This document shows, in pieces, positions 34,420 through 45,129 of a DNA stretch of 64,000 nucleotides. Below the pieces are notes generated by a model. That model did not search any database. It was not told the DNA's origin and was given only the letters and a program-made list of their open reading frames with translations. The stretch comes from Takakia lepidozioides (lineage: Eukaryota; Streptophyta; Takakiopsida; Takakiales; Takakiaceae), in NCBI GenBank assembly GCA_030704615.1, contig CM060732.1:75127053-75191052 (forward strand), given 5' to 3'. Numbering within the stretch: position 1 is the stretch's first letter; each line of letters starts with the position of its first letter. Position numbers and translations under genes: made by a program.

Positions 34420-34640
34420 GGGCTCCAAGCTTCTCGGAGGGGGTTTATCCTCTCTGGAGGCTGCTTCCTAGAAACTTCAAGGGAGATGGATGGATCATTC
34501 ATTCATGGATGAATTATTGGCCCTGCCTTTTTTGGCCCTGCCTTACTAAGGGAGATGGATGGATCATTCATCCACTTGGATGAGTGAATGAAACAGTGTA
34601 AAGAACAGAATACCCCCTGTGATATACGTATGTACTATAG
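34420..34640 (+). repeat. Direct repeat, copy 1 (partner 35060-35195)
   Basis: Shares with 35060-35195 the words GGGGGTTTATCCTC, GGAGG.TGCTTCCTAGAAACTTC and GTAAAGAACAGAATACCCCCTGTGATATACGTAT, plus TTCATCCACTTGGATGA foldbacks between them. Copy 1 contains an additional internal repeat of GGGAGATGGATGGATCATTCAT. The structure suggests a small non-autonomous transposon or two ends of one. Confidence 0.7.
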
Positions 34641-34756
34641 ACGCCATACCCGGCTGTAGGGATTCGGGAATGGCTCGCTACTTTCCTGCATTCTCATTGG
34701 TTGTCCACTCTCGAGTTACTTCCCGTTACCATCTACCTCGGTCCGTAGAAACTCCT

Positions 34757-34880
34757 CTTCATGGACAGATTATTCATAACCAGCTCTGTACATGGACAGA
34801 AATCATCCATAACCAACTCTGTACATGGATAGAGATCATCCATAACCACCTTTGTACATGGATCCATTCATCCACATTAA
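34757..34880 (+). repeat. 33-bp minisatellite
   Basis: GTACATGGA recurs at 34788, 34821 and 34854 with a regular 33-bp period; a degenerate earlier unit lies at about 34758. Each unit includes ATCATCCATAACCA. Confidence 0.75.
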
Positions 34881-35059
34881 TCCAGATAGAATATCCATGT
34901 TTCATTCAGATTTCATCAACATTCCCAGATATCACAAATATTCATTCTTTGATAAACGGAAGAGTGCTTTTTAAATCGTTGTACATGGTGTACAATTTCT
35001 TTTTTCTTTTTTTCTTTTTTTCTTTTTTTCACAAATGTCACATTGGAAGATCAGTGCCT

Positions 35060-35195
35060 CACCGAGGGGGTTTATCCTCACTGGAGGTTGCTTCCTAGAA
35101 ACTTCCACGGAGATGGAATGATCATTCATCCACTTGGATGAAACACGTGTAAAGAACAGAATACCCCCTGTGATATACGTATATACGCCATTAGA
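35060..35195 (+). repeat. Direct repeat, copy 2 (partner 34420-34640)
   Basis: Contains the perfect 18-nt palindrome TTCATCCACTTGGATGAA at 35125-35142 followed by GTAAAGAACAGAATACCCCC. It abuts the predicted start of the PDF-PPR gene. Confidence 0.7.
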
Positions 35196-35306
35196 CATAG
35201 CAGAAGATTGAACCCCACCCCCACCGGTCGACTCGCTGCAAAGGAAACGCATGCGCTGAGAGAGACGACGGCTGCGGAGGTGAGGAGAGCGGCAGGCCCG
35301 TCGGCA

Positions 35307-38300
35307 ATGCGCAGACGACGGAGTGGGGTGCATAGGGTGGCTATGGCGTCTTCAGGGATTCCTTTCAAATTAGGTACTCGCTCCAAACACTTGACGCTTT
35401 CCTTTTCTGGGGTCGCTGCGTTCTGTTGTATGTATTCGCAGTCGGGAATTGGCTTTTTTTTGGTCCAATTCAGCAGAAACGAGTGTACTATTGGCAAAGA
35501 GACAAGAAAGCGCACGAGATTGTTCGACAAGGCCGATAATTGGTATGTCTGGTGCGTAGGTCAACGCTGGAATATGGAGCAGCGCTGGCAGGAGTTCTTT
35601 AAAGATTCTTCACAATGGTGGGACGGTTGCCTGGACAAGGTGAGCTTTCTTCATGTAGGATGAGAAAGGGAGTTTGACGAAAGACTGGTATGATCGTGTT
35701 GCGTGGACTGGATTATACCCCGTTGTTGAGTGAAGTCTGAATCTCGCTTTGTTCTGGAAAAACTGCTTTTACCCTCCGTAAGTAGGATGCGCAAAGTTCT
35801 TTTCCCTGGACTTTGCAAGGTACTTGGGAGGGTTGAGACTGTGGCTGCTCAGCTGCTCCCTGGTGGTTTTCACAGACCACTCCAAAATCTCCAGACTACA
35901 GACATAAGCTGGTTTAGCATCTGTGTAAGTTTGGGCATGTCCCGATGGAGCCCAAAGTGACTTGCATGAATGTTGCTGAAAGAGCGCTAGCACTCCTCCA
36001 GAAGGGAATTTATCAAAATGTTGATGCTGTCGAATTTTCGGGCACAAGAATTCGGGCACAAAGGTCTACGAGCAGAGCTGGCACAAGTTTGTTAAAGATC
36101 CTTCTCAATGGTGGGACAAATGCAACTGCAAGGTGTGGCTTTCTTAATGTACGATGTGAAGAAGTTAGTCCATCTTTCAATAGTGGGCTATTCCTGTTAA
36201 TGTCATGGTTTGGTATATTTCCTGGTGTTTACAAGGCCCTTGGGAGGGTCAGCTTGGTCTTAGGAGACCAAGTTTAAATCTACGGCCAATCAGCTGCACT
36301 GTGGTGGTTCTCCTCACAGACCAGTCCGAGCTCACCTGACTACAGACACAAGCAGCACACACAAGAGGCCCTTTTGGGGTGATCATCGGTTGTATCCTCC
36401 ATGGTTGAAAGAAAAGCTAGATGCCATGACACAAGGTCAAGGACAAAGTGGTGAGGGCACCTTCTTCTTCAACACATTTCATCCTATTTTGCCCTCTTAT
36501 GAAAGTTATCCCTAATTTTTCATGGTCTTTTATGCAAGTTAGCTCGTTGGGTGGATCTATGGTGGTTTGGATTGATTTTGACATGTTCCTGCCAATGTGA
36601 CAACAGGAAAGCATGCAAAAACAAACAGAGAGGAGCAGAAGCTTTGGAAGGAATATTTTCTGACTCCAATCAATGGTGGGACAATCGAGGCGATAAGGTG
36701 AATGCCTGTTAGATTACAGAGAGAAGCATACACAATTCAGCATAGGACGTAGTGTGTGAGGAGTAGGGTTGGGGTTTTTGCTAGAAAAAGTCTAGGCTGT
36801 CCTTGTCAGCCGCCAGCAGTGAGGCGAGGATGCATGCATGATTTGTGCAGAGGCACGGGTAGCTGAAGGAGCAGGGATAGAGTGTGGGTCCAGATTCATC
36901 CAAGAGGGCGGGATTTCAAGCACAAGATTACCTATGATTCCCTGTGGGTCAATACCTACAAGAAACCTGCATGGGTAGATGGTCAACTGGAAGCAGCAGC
37001 AGCAGGGGCACAGTTGATAAAATCAGGCACCTTGACCATGACCACAGCCACAGCTTGCGAAAGAGGGCCAACAGAGGTTGTCCACAGTGCCTCTTCTGGT
37101 ACTTCTGGGCATGTGAGGATGCTATGTGAGGCAGGGCAACTGAAAGAGGCTCTTCAGACTCTAAACCAAGGAGGAATTACAGCAGATTCAGATACTTATG
37201 TCCGTCTCTTGCATAAGTGCATCAAGATGAAAGGCCTGGAAGCTGGAAAGCAGGTGCATGCTCACATTATCCAAAGTGGATTCAAGCCAAACATTTTCCT
37301 ACACAACACCCTTCTCAACATGTATGTTAAGTGCGGGAGCATCCTGGATGCTCACCAAGTGTTCAACAGGATGCCTCAACGATGTTTGATCACGTGGAAT
37401 ATAATGATGTCAGGATTTACCAAGCATGGGTGTGATAGGAATGCTTTGGAAACCTATGAGCAAATGATGCGGGAAGGGGTGAAGCCCAACCACATCACAT
37501 TTGTTTGCGCTTCCAATGCGTGTGCAAGCCTGGCAGCCCTGGAAAAGGGGAAAGAGGTCCATGGTGACATCATCAAAGCTGGAATTGTACCAAATCTCAT
37601 TCTGAACAATACCCTGGTGGACATGTATGCCAAATGTGGGTGCATTGAGGATGCAAAGGGGGTGTTCGAGAATATGGCTCAACGAAATGTGGTGTCGTGG
37701 AGCGCGATGATTGCAGGATATGCACAGCAGGGGCGCGGGATGGAGGCTTTGGAGACCTATGAGCAAATGGTGCGGGAAGGGGTGAAGCCCAACCACATCA
37801 CGTTTGTTTGCGTTTGCAATGCATGTGCAAGCCTGGCAGCTCTGGAAAAGGGCAAAGAGGTCCATGGCGACATCATCAAAGCTGGAATTGTACCACATGT
37901 CAATCTGAACAATACCCTGGTGGACATGTATGCCAAATGTGGGTGCATCAAGGACGCAAAGGGAGTGTTCGACAATATGGCTGAACGAGATGTGGTGTCG
38001 TGGAATACGATGATCGCGGGATATGCACATCAGGGGTGCGGGGTGGAGGCTTTGGAGACCTATGAGCAAATGATGCGGGAAGGGTTGAAGCCCAACCACA
38101 TCACGTTTGTTTGTGTTTGCAATGCGTGTGCGAGCCTGGCAGCCCTGGAAAAGGGCAAAGTGGTCCATGGCGACATCCTCAAAGCTGGAATTGTACCACA
38201 TATCATTCTGAACAATAGCCTGGTGGACATGTATGCCAAATGTGGGTGCATCGAGGATGCAAGGGGAGTGTTTGACAATATGGCTGCACGAAATGTGGTG

Positions 38301-39521
38301 TCGTGGACCACGTTGATCGCAGGATATGCACAGCAGGGGCGCGGGATGGAGGCTTTGGAGACCTATGAGCAAATGGTGCGGGAAGGGGTGAAGCCCAACT
38401 ACGTCACGTTTGTTTGCGTTTGCAATGCGTGTGCGAGCCTGGCAGCCCTGGAAAAGGGCAAAGAGGTCCATGGTGACATCGTCAAAGCTGGAATCGTACC
38501 ACATGTCATTCTGAACAATACCCTGGTGGACATGTATGCCAAATGTGGGTGCATCGAGGATGCAAAGGGAGTGTTCGACAATATGGCTGAACGGGATGTG
38601 GTATCATGGAGCGCAATGATTGCAGGATATGCCCAGCATGGTTGTCATAGGGAGGTCCTGAAACTATTTGAGGGAATGCAAAAGGAAGGCTTAAAACCGG
38701 ACAGTATAACATTCATCTGTGTTCTCTCCGTATGCAGCCATGTTGGCTTACTGTGTGAAGGAAGACGTTACTTCGATTCCCTGAGTCAAGATCATGGTGT
38801 CACTCCAACAGTAAAGCACTTTGGCTGCATGGTGGACCTTCTTGGACGTGCGGGGCAATTGGATGAGGCAGAGGAGCTTATCAATAAAATGCCAATGAAA
38901 CCAGATGCTGTGGTGTGGAAGGCCTTGCTTGGTGCCTGCCGAATCCATGGCAATGTGGAGATGGCTGAACGTGCGGCAACATCTATCCTCAAGTGGGATG
39001 AACAGGATGCTGCGACTTACGTTTTGCTATCAAACATCTATGCCACAGCTGGCAGGTGGGATGATAGTGCAAAGGTGAGAAAAATGATGGAGGTCAGAGG
39101 GGTTAGAAAGGAGCCAGGTCGCTGCTGCATTGAGGTTGGCAACAGGGTGCACACCTTTGTTGTAGATGACAAATTGCATCCCAAAATTAAGGAAATCCAT
39201 GCTGAACTGAGAAGATTGTCTGGTCAGATGAAGGAGGCAGGGTATGTGCCTGACATGCGCTTTGTATTGCATGATGTGGGGGAGGAAGAAAAGGAATTTT
39301 CTCTTTGCCACCACAGTGAGAAGCTGGCCATTGCTTTTGGGCTGATCAGCACGGTCCCTAGGACGCCTCTCCGTCTCATCAAGAATCTTCGTGTGTGTGG
39401 TGACTGCCACACCTCTACCAAGTTCATCTCAAAGATCGTTGGCCGAGCAATTGTCGTACGGGACGCCAACCGCTTTCACCACTTTGAAGATGGGGTTTGT
39501 TCTTGTGAGGATTACTGGTGA
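35307..39521 (+). CDS. PDF-motif / PPR-E-DYW fusion protein (two exons)
   Basis: Predicted exon 1 is 35307-35639 and exon 2 is 36894-39521, about 986 residues. The start is rich in Arg and Ser without acidic residues (MRRRRSGVHRVAMASS), like an organelle presequence. Exon 1 ends with WQEFFKDSSQWWDGCLDK; exon 2 begins IHPRGRDFKHKITYDSLW and AWVDGQL. Together they form the PDF motif of plant OSB organellar single-strand DNA-binding proteins (WWDNR..K, PDFKHK..G.ALW, P.WV), with Arg in place of the Pro. The intron (GTGAGC...CAG) is phase 0 and splits the motif between conserved positions. Exon 2 then encodes about a dozen PLS-type PPR motifs, E motifs with EPGRCCIEV, and a full DYW deaminase domain (CHHSE, CGDCH, ending DYW). 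Expected role: C-to-U RNA editing in mitochondria or plastids. If exon 1 is not used, ATG 37038 would give an 827-residue PPR-DYW protein without the complete motif. Confidence 0.82.
36060..36132 (+). pseudogene. Second copy of the PDF first-half exon
   Basis: Reads KVYEQSWHKFVKDPSQWWDKCNCK and ends in phase 0 at a GTGTGG donor, just as exon 1 of the gene ends at K with GTGAGC. Flanking intron sequence (GGCTTTCTTAATGTACGATG) is also similar to that after exon 1, so the exon and its surroundings were duplicated (493 bp apart). It could be an alternative exon. The upstream acceptor and frame are uncertain, so it is listed as a probable decayed copy. Confidence 0.6.
36607..36697 (+). pseudogene. 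Third copy of the PDF first-half exon, frameshifted
   Basis: Follows an acceptor (GACAACAG) and reads EEQKLWKEYF, then after a one-base loss SDSNQWWDNRGDK, ending in phase 0 at a GTGAAT donor 196 bp before exon 2. It keeps the canonical WWDNR that exon 1 lacks. The paralogous exon at about 24020 (minus strand) confirms the missing base. The shift means it cannot join exon 2 in frame unless an alternative acceptor compensates. Confidence 0.65.
37441..38660 (+). repeat. Four-unit 303-bp PPR array
   Basis: The word ACCTATGAGCAAATG recurs at 37452, 37755, 38058 and 38361, exactly 303 bp (101 codons) apart. Each unit encodes one PLS triplet with EALETYEQM, HITFVC, CASLAALEKGK, MYAKCGCI and VVSW landmarks. 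The very low divergence at DNA level points to recent unequal crossing-over or gene conversion within an editing-factor recognition array. Confidence 0.95.
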
Positions 39522-40660
39522 AACGATGTTTCTCTGGAAATGTGCGAGTGTCTTACTTCATTCAGTGATCTATGTAGCTACTACTCAGTCATCCAGCATT
39601 TCCTGAGAATATTGACGATGATGTGCTGTTGAGGCCATTTCCTGTGGCTTGTCGTCAGGAAATGAAAGTGGGGTCCCCCAGCATAGGTGGGAAGGCAGCC
39701 CATAATTGCACTTAACTGGAGCAGGTAATGAATGAGTGAAGGGGGGGGTTTGACTGGTGATAGTGGAAGGAAAGAATGCTGTCCTAATTCTGGTGTGGGT
39801 GGTGGCGCTGAGCTTCTCCAAAGCTTGGAGATGGAAGGGATTATGACTGGTTATGAGCTTGGTTAGTGGGGCAGCCCTGTGCACAAGTTTGTTCAGCATC
39901 TTGAATTTGGACGTGTTTGTGTCTCTTGTGGTGGTGCTGCAGATGGGGGTAGCTAACTTGCATGATGTTGTCGAAAGCTAGCGTTAACCCACCAAGATCC
40001 AATCCCATGGTGGCCACTTGAAAGTTCACAGAGTGATTGTAATGCCCTTCGGGTATTCTGTCATTGATTGATGCAGCACGAATTGGATTTACATGACTCC
40101 CTCACACTATAATCTTGGTTTGTGGATGTTGGGGATCACCTAGTCCACCCACTTGAAAACACAATTGTCTATACAGTTCAAGACCAGATTTGGGAGCATG
40201 TATGAAACAATTGTACAGTAAACAGCTGTGCGTAGTTTCATACAACACTGCTAGTGTCCCGGGGAACAGGTGCCAATTGCTAGCTTGTCTCCCAGTGTTC
40301 TCAAAAACTACTTGAGCTGCCGATTTCAAACAAGCAGAAAGCTCTCCTTAATATCCACTTTAAGAAAAGTGAACTTTTTTTCCTCGATCTCTTGCTGCCA
40401 GTAAACATCAAAGTTCTTGAATTTGTGGACAAAAACTGAATGCGAAGCTCTTGTTCCAAATGTTGGTTGAATCAACATCGATAAGATTACAAAAACTAAG
40501 GGATACATGACCAACGAGATGAAGATATGTTTGGCTTACTGATCCTTTGGCTCTAGGACACTGTCATCAGAAGAAACTTTGCTGGTAGTTTAGGGAGGAC
40601 CAAAAAGGGAGGGCCCCTAGAATGGACGGAACGAACATGAACGATACCTTCCTCTCGCAG
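39522..40660. other. No gene; downstream of the PDF-PPR gene
   Basis: Probable 3' untranslated region followed by non-coding sequence. Nothing recognised. Confidence 0.45.
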
Positions 40661-40662
40661 AC

Positions 40663-41534
40663 TCAGAGCGTAATCCTGCTCACAAGACGGAGCAAGAACG
40701 CAAAACAAGGAACAGCTGAATCAGAAAAGCAGCAAATTGACGTGTCTCCAATTGATGTCACCCTCGAATTCAGGGGAAGCCATGGATGGTCCAGCTGAGG
40801 CCTCGCCAGCCTTCCGGGGTTGCAGGTTCCACACACGGGTGTCTTGCGAATTGCTGCAACATATAGGATTCCTTGTCGGGCCCATGTGGATCTGAAGGTG
40901 TCGTGGTGTGCTGCTGCGTGTCGAGGACTCTGTTCGACATCTGCACAGAATTTCGCCCAAGCTTTTCTAGCCTCAGTTTGTAGGTCATGGTAGACGAGGT
41001 TAAGGAGGAAATCGAACAGGTGGCTCTGGAGAATGTCCTGTTGCAACGGGCTCTCAGAGGTGCCAAAGAGTGGAGCCCCATAGTGTTTCAAAGACAGGGC
41101 ATGATACCGATTTTTGCATGGTTGTTTGGTTGTAGTTGAGGAGCAGTCCAGGGCTGAGAGATTCCGGTTGTCCCAGTTACGGTAGAGGATCCTGATTAAT
41201 GGCCATATCTTAGCTGGGGCCTGACAATGCAGTAGGCAGTGTTCCGTATGCTCGATGAGCAGGAGCCACAGAGCAAAGCATCTTGGAACCCCAGCCATTC
41301 ACCAACTTTGAAGACCCTGTTGGCTATCTGCCAGAGGAAAGCAGAGATTTTAGAAGGGCGAGTTTTGATCCACACTGAAGCCCAAATGGCACTCCAGTTT
41401 TCATTGTGGAAGTTGTAAGACTCCCATCTGTAACTGTTCCACTTGTGAGGCAGGGGATGGTCTGCCAGTAGGGCTTTGTATGCCTCTTTGGTTGTGTATG
41501 TGAAGAAGGGTTCATGAGCACGGTTGAATAGCAC
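40663..41534 (-). pseudogene. LINE reverse-transcriptase C-terminal fragment
   Basis: The minus strand reads WSAIWASVWIKTRPSKISAFLWQIANRV, then LCGSCSSS and, after a frame change near 41280, HTEHCLLHCQAPAKIW. This is the zinc-binding C-terminal region (zf-RVT) of plant non-LTR reverse transcriptases. The following 200 residues include ARKAWAKFCADVE and a TFRSTWARQGILY block shared with the relic at 45660-46177. No catalytic YADD region is present, so it is a 5'-truncated LINE copy. Confidence 0.75.
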
Positions 41535-42205
41535 TACTTTGGATCACAGGGAAGATCTTCCAGAGGTCATCCCACTATCCAAACGAAGGTATTGGTGGTA
41601 AGCCAGGAGAGGACAGTGGTACTGGGGTCTGGAGGGGGGTTCATTTCCTTGGAAGGGGTTGCAAAGAGATCTTCTTAATTTTAAATTTTGTTGCAACAGG
41701 ATGCGCAGATTTTAATTTTGGTCGAGAAAAAATTTGTGGAGATGTGGTTGCAATGGAAAATGTAGTAACCGAATTACTTTTCCATTACACATTAGAATTG
41801 TGACTTTTGAAATGTTCATGCTTCATGCTTCATGCTTGCAATTGACTATAATGGGGATTCTCCCCCTCTGGTTTGACCACATCCCTGTTCTAAGATAGGG
41901 TTTCAGAACATCATAGACCAGTATGGAAAATGTTGACTAGCACCGTCACCCGCTTCGAGTAGGATTATCGTCCCTTAGCGTCGGCCAAGTGGTATCTCCA
42001 ACACGATTCTTGTGTGACCAGGCCTCATGGCAGCCTCCGGGCATGTAAGGGTTTTAATTTTTTTCTCTTCAATAATTTTAATAAAGCTTCCAAGGGCTAC
42101 CTCCCCATTTAATTAATAAATAAATAAAATGTTGCAACTAGGGTGTGGGGCTTGGCTGAATTTGGTAGGGTTTGAGATGCTCTTGCAATATAGATTCTTT
42201 CATCA
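41535..42205. other. No gene recognised
   Basis: Non-coding. Possibly more of the LINE copy near 41540-41650; otherwise nothing defined. Confidence 0.4.
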
Positions 42206-42212
42206 TCATCAT

Positions 42213-42285
42213 CCATCAGATGGCCTAGTGCTTAAGGCACAGGGCGGCCTTATAAGTGGTCATGGGTTTAAAGCCACATGGGTGT
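42213..42285 (+). repeat. tRNA-derived SINE head
   Basis: Contains an A box TGGCCTAGTGC (42221-42231), the usual TTAAGGCAC continuation, and a B box GGTTTAAAGCC (42265-42275) about 33 nt later. A closed acceptor stem is lacking, so this is a SINE head of tRNA origin and not a tRNA gene. Confidence 0.65.
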
Positions 42286-42296
42286 ATGTTGAGTGT

Positions 42297-42655
42297 ATGT
42301 TGGATGTCAACCATTATGGCCAACCCAGCTATGAAGGGAGGGAATCTGGGTCAATCAACTACTTAATATGTGTGGGTAACTGGGGACTTTAGAGTCTTTG
42401 GGGAGGGTTGGACGACCACTATGAAAGGGGGGGGCGCATTTGGGTCAGTCAGTTATTCAATGTGTGGATAACTGGGGACTTTAGAGTCTTTGGGGAGGGT
42501 TGGGCGACCACTATGGAACGGGGGCATCTGGAATAGTCAGTTATTCAATGTGTGGGTAATTGGGGACTTTCGCGTCTTTGGGGAGCGTTGGATGACCACC
42601 ATGAAAGGAGGGGTATATGGGTCGGTTAGTTATATTAATGTGTGGGTAACATGTG
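42297..42655 (+). repeat. Minisatellite, 88-94 bp unit
   Basis: Units with GGGTAACTGGGGACTTTAGAG, TCTTTGGGGAG.GTTGG and GACCAC.ATG recur with periods of about 94, 88 and 89 bp; a partial unit (GGCCAACCCAGCTATGAAGGG) adjoins the SINE head. About four copies. Confidence 0.85.
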
Positions 42656-42659
42656 CCTC

Positions 42660-44640
42660 CGGGCCTTTCATACCTCTTGAGCAACCACAAAACAAATTCC
42701 ATGGGGTTGGATAAAAGACTTCATTGCAGGAGAATTTGCTCACTTAGATGCCCCTTTCCAATGATCACTATGAGTGTTTGGAAGCAAGAGGCTCTAGAAA
42801 AAGACTCCGGAGCTTCAAGAAAAGAACATGATGTAAAAGGGGGCACAAGACCATGTAAATAGTTATCCATCATCATTATACGCTTCTTTTTTTGGCCCAA
42901 ATTGTGATCATTTAAATAGTCCCACATTGTTGAATGAGTGAATTCATTTACGGAGTGGAATATGGAGCAAGTACTCAGATGAGCTACTGACAACTTGACT
43001 TGAATCTGCCAACCGACCAGTTTTTTTTAGCCAAATCAGTTCCAGCCATTTTAGTTGAAGATGTCTTCCATTATTGGTCTAAAAACTTGGTCAATAAGTT
43101 TATTGTTATCTCTTCATGTAAATTTGACTTTTAAGTAAAAACTCCATAAAATAATTCTTGGAAGTAGAACTCACCAATATAGAAGTACTTTTTTCAGTAA
43201 CTCGACTTTTAATTAATAAATGGAGGAAGGAAAGACCTTTCCAGATTACAATTATTATGAGTGGATAACTATTGCCTTGTTATTCTTCATGAATGTAGAG
43301 AAAATGATAAATGATACTTTGAAAACCTAGAGTCCTAGGAGAAATGGCCCCGAAGTGCCAATCCAAGAAATCAAAAGAAATGAAAAAATCACCAAGTCCA
43401 TGGATCATTTAATTAGCTCACATGAAGAAGACGATAGAAACTTTCCAACTAATCTTCCAACATGCTTGGGTAAGCTAGGAAAATAATAAAGTGGTTGTGC
43501 CAACTTGGTCTTTTTGCATTGGATATCTTAGTTTGATTATCTTGAAATTAAATAATCAGTTGTGTCCCTGGGCCTTAGAGGCAACGTGTGTCATTATTAG
43601 CCAAAGGGCTACATCTTTGGGGTTGGAGTCAACATATGCTCTTGTATGGTGTGATCAATGTCAGCCTTTAAAGGAACATCCTATCTCTCTTGGAAACAAA
43701 GTGTGCTCCATAGCTATATTGGGCTGACTAACACACCTTTTGTGGGATAAACCAGGAATAATAGCTGTGGGAAGGGGAGGGTCTGGACCGTCTATGTATC
43801 CATTACTAGTTGGGTACAACATGATTCTCTCTTCTCCTACGCCATAGCAATACGATAAAAATGAATGAGCTGATATGTGGTATTAATGTAGTTCAAGTAT
43901 ATTTTTCAGCCTTCGATGGGCAAGTGGCTCTGAACAATTACCTGGAAGGGCGTTGCCACATCTCGCACTAAAGTGCAATTTTGCACCAAGTACGCTATAC
44001 TTTTGAGCAACTAGGGAACCCTATGTCCAATATGTGGGCATGATCTCAAAGACATCCGATGCAGTAGGATGAAAAGGCTTTCTATCAAGATGTCTGCATT
44101 GCTAGCATCAAAATAGAATGTCATTGCCCTCAGTTTGTTACGGGAAGAGAAGTTGTATGCCAAAGCTTCAAAGTGCGAATTCGGGGTCACAAAAGTGGAG
44201 TTCCTAAGAAATCCACCTTTGGGAGGAATTTGTATACATACCTTAAGTGTCTATATTGTTTGGCAACACCTTCTTACTGGAATAGTTTTATTGAATTGAA
44301 TTAAATTCAAATTATAATAAGCTATTTTTATTTTTATTTTACTTAACAATATCTATTGTGTTTATTTCGAAAGAATTCAATTTCAAACATGAATGAATGA
44401 ACCTTTTTAAATGAAGCTTTACTCTTTCCAAAAACAGTAAATAAAAATCAGATTAATTATTTAAATTTCTAAAAAATATATATATGATTTATATGCACAA
44501 AATATTTGTAAATTAATAAAGTGAATTTCCAAATAATATGTCTTAAGCTTTTCTCTGCTATTATTCATATTACACAATGACAATAATATGTGGGGCTGGT
44601 GTTTCCTTGGAACACCGCCCCCACTACCCACCAAACAAAA
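42660..44640. other. AT-rich region without genes
   Basis: No gene. It holds one short reverse-transcriptase fragment (44140-44207) and AT tracts at about 44270-44540. Confidence 0.5.
44140..44207 (+). pseudogene. Isolated chromovirus reverse-transcriptase fragment
   Basis: Sixty-eight bases read [20 protein letters not shown], almost the same as the RT segment of the chromovirus at about 9100-9160 (minus strand). DNA identity is very high. Nothing before or after matches the element. Confidence 0.85.
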
Positions 44641-44649
44641 GAAAGTATT

Positions 44650-45125
44650 AACCAGTGTTGGACTGGTATCAAGTTTTTTACATACCAGTCTGGTCCTGGT
44701 ACCAGACGTATCACAAAGTTTTCATACCAGTCTGGTCTATATAATGGTGGATGTATATTTTTCCAGATATTGGTATGAGTATGAGTATCATGACCACAAT
44801 ACCAGCTGGTATGAGATATCAACTCTGGTATCATCCTTTATGCGTTATATATTTATTTTCACTTGATACTTGCTATTTGATAAACTTGTAATTCAAGATG
44901 GCTTTAGAAGTAAATATACATAAATACAAATATGTAGGCAAATGTACACATAAATTAATATGGTACACATACCAGAGTAAATGAGGTAGACCGCGGGGGA
45001 GTACTGGTGTTTCGGCTGGTATGCAAAAACTGATACCAGCCTGATCTGGTATATGACCAAGTATTCTCCCAAACGATACCAGACTTGGTCTGGTATCTAA
45101 TACCAGTGCATATACCAGTCCTTTG
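44650..45125. repeat. TACCAG/CTGGTA cluster with palindromes
   Basis: Within about 470 bp there are nine TACCAG and seven CTGGTA hexamers. They include the perfect palindromes CTGGTACCAG (44696-44705) and ATACCAGCTGGTAT (44799-44812). The words are irregularly spaced and in both orientations, so this is not a simple tandem repeat. Confidence 0.8.
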
Positions 45126-45129
45126 CCTA

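Larger units (their letters stand above)
34241..35306. other. Repeat-rich spacer upstream of the PDF-PPR gene
   Basis: Holds the direct repeats and minisatellite listed separately and a run of T interrupted by single C at about 34998-35030. The 3' part, next to 35306, is the probable promoter and leader of the PDF-PPR gene. Confidence 0.45.

Noticed and set aside
37410-38504. 364-codon minus-strand frame with internal repeats
   Set aside because: Antisense shadow of the 303-bp PPR array; its periodicity comes entirely from the sense strand.
37441-38660. Regular repeats considered as a CRISPR-like array
   Set aside because: Units are 303-bp coding repeats without spacers, in a eukaryotic PPR gene.
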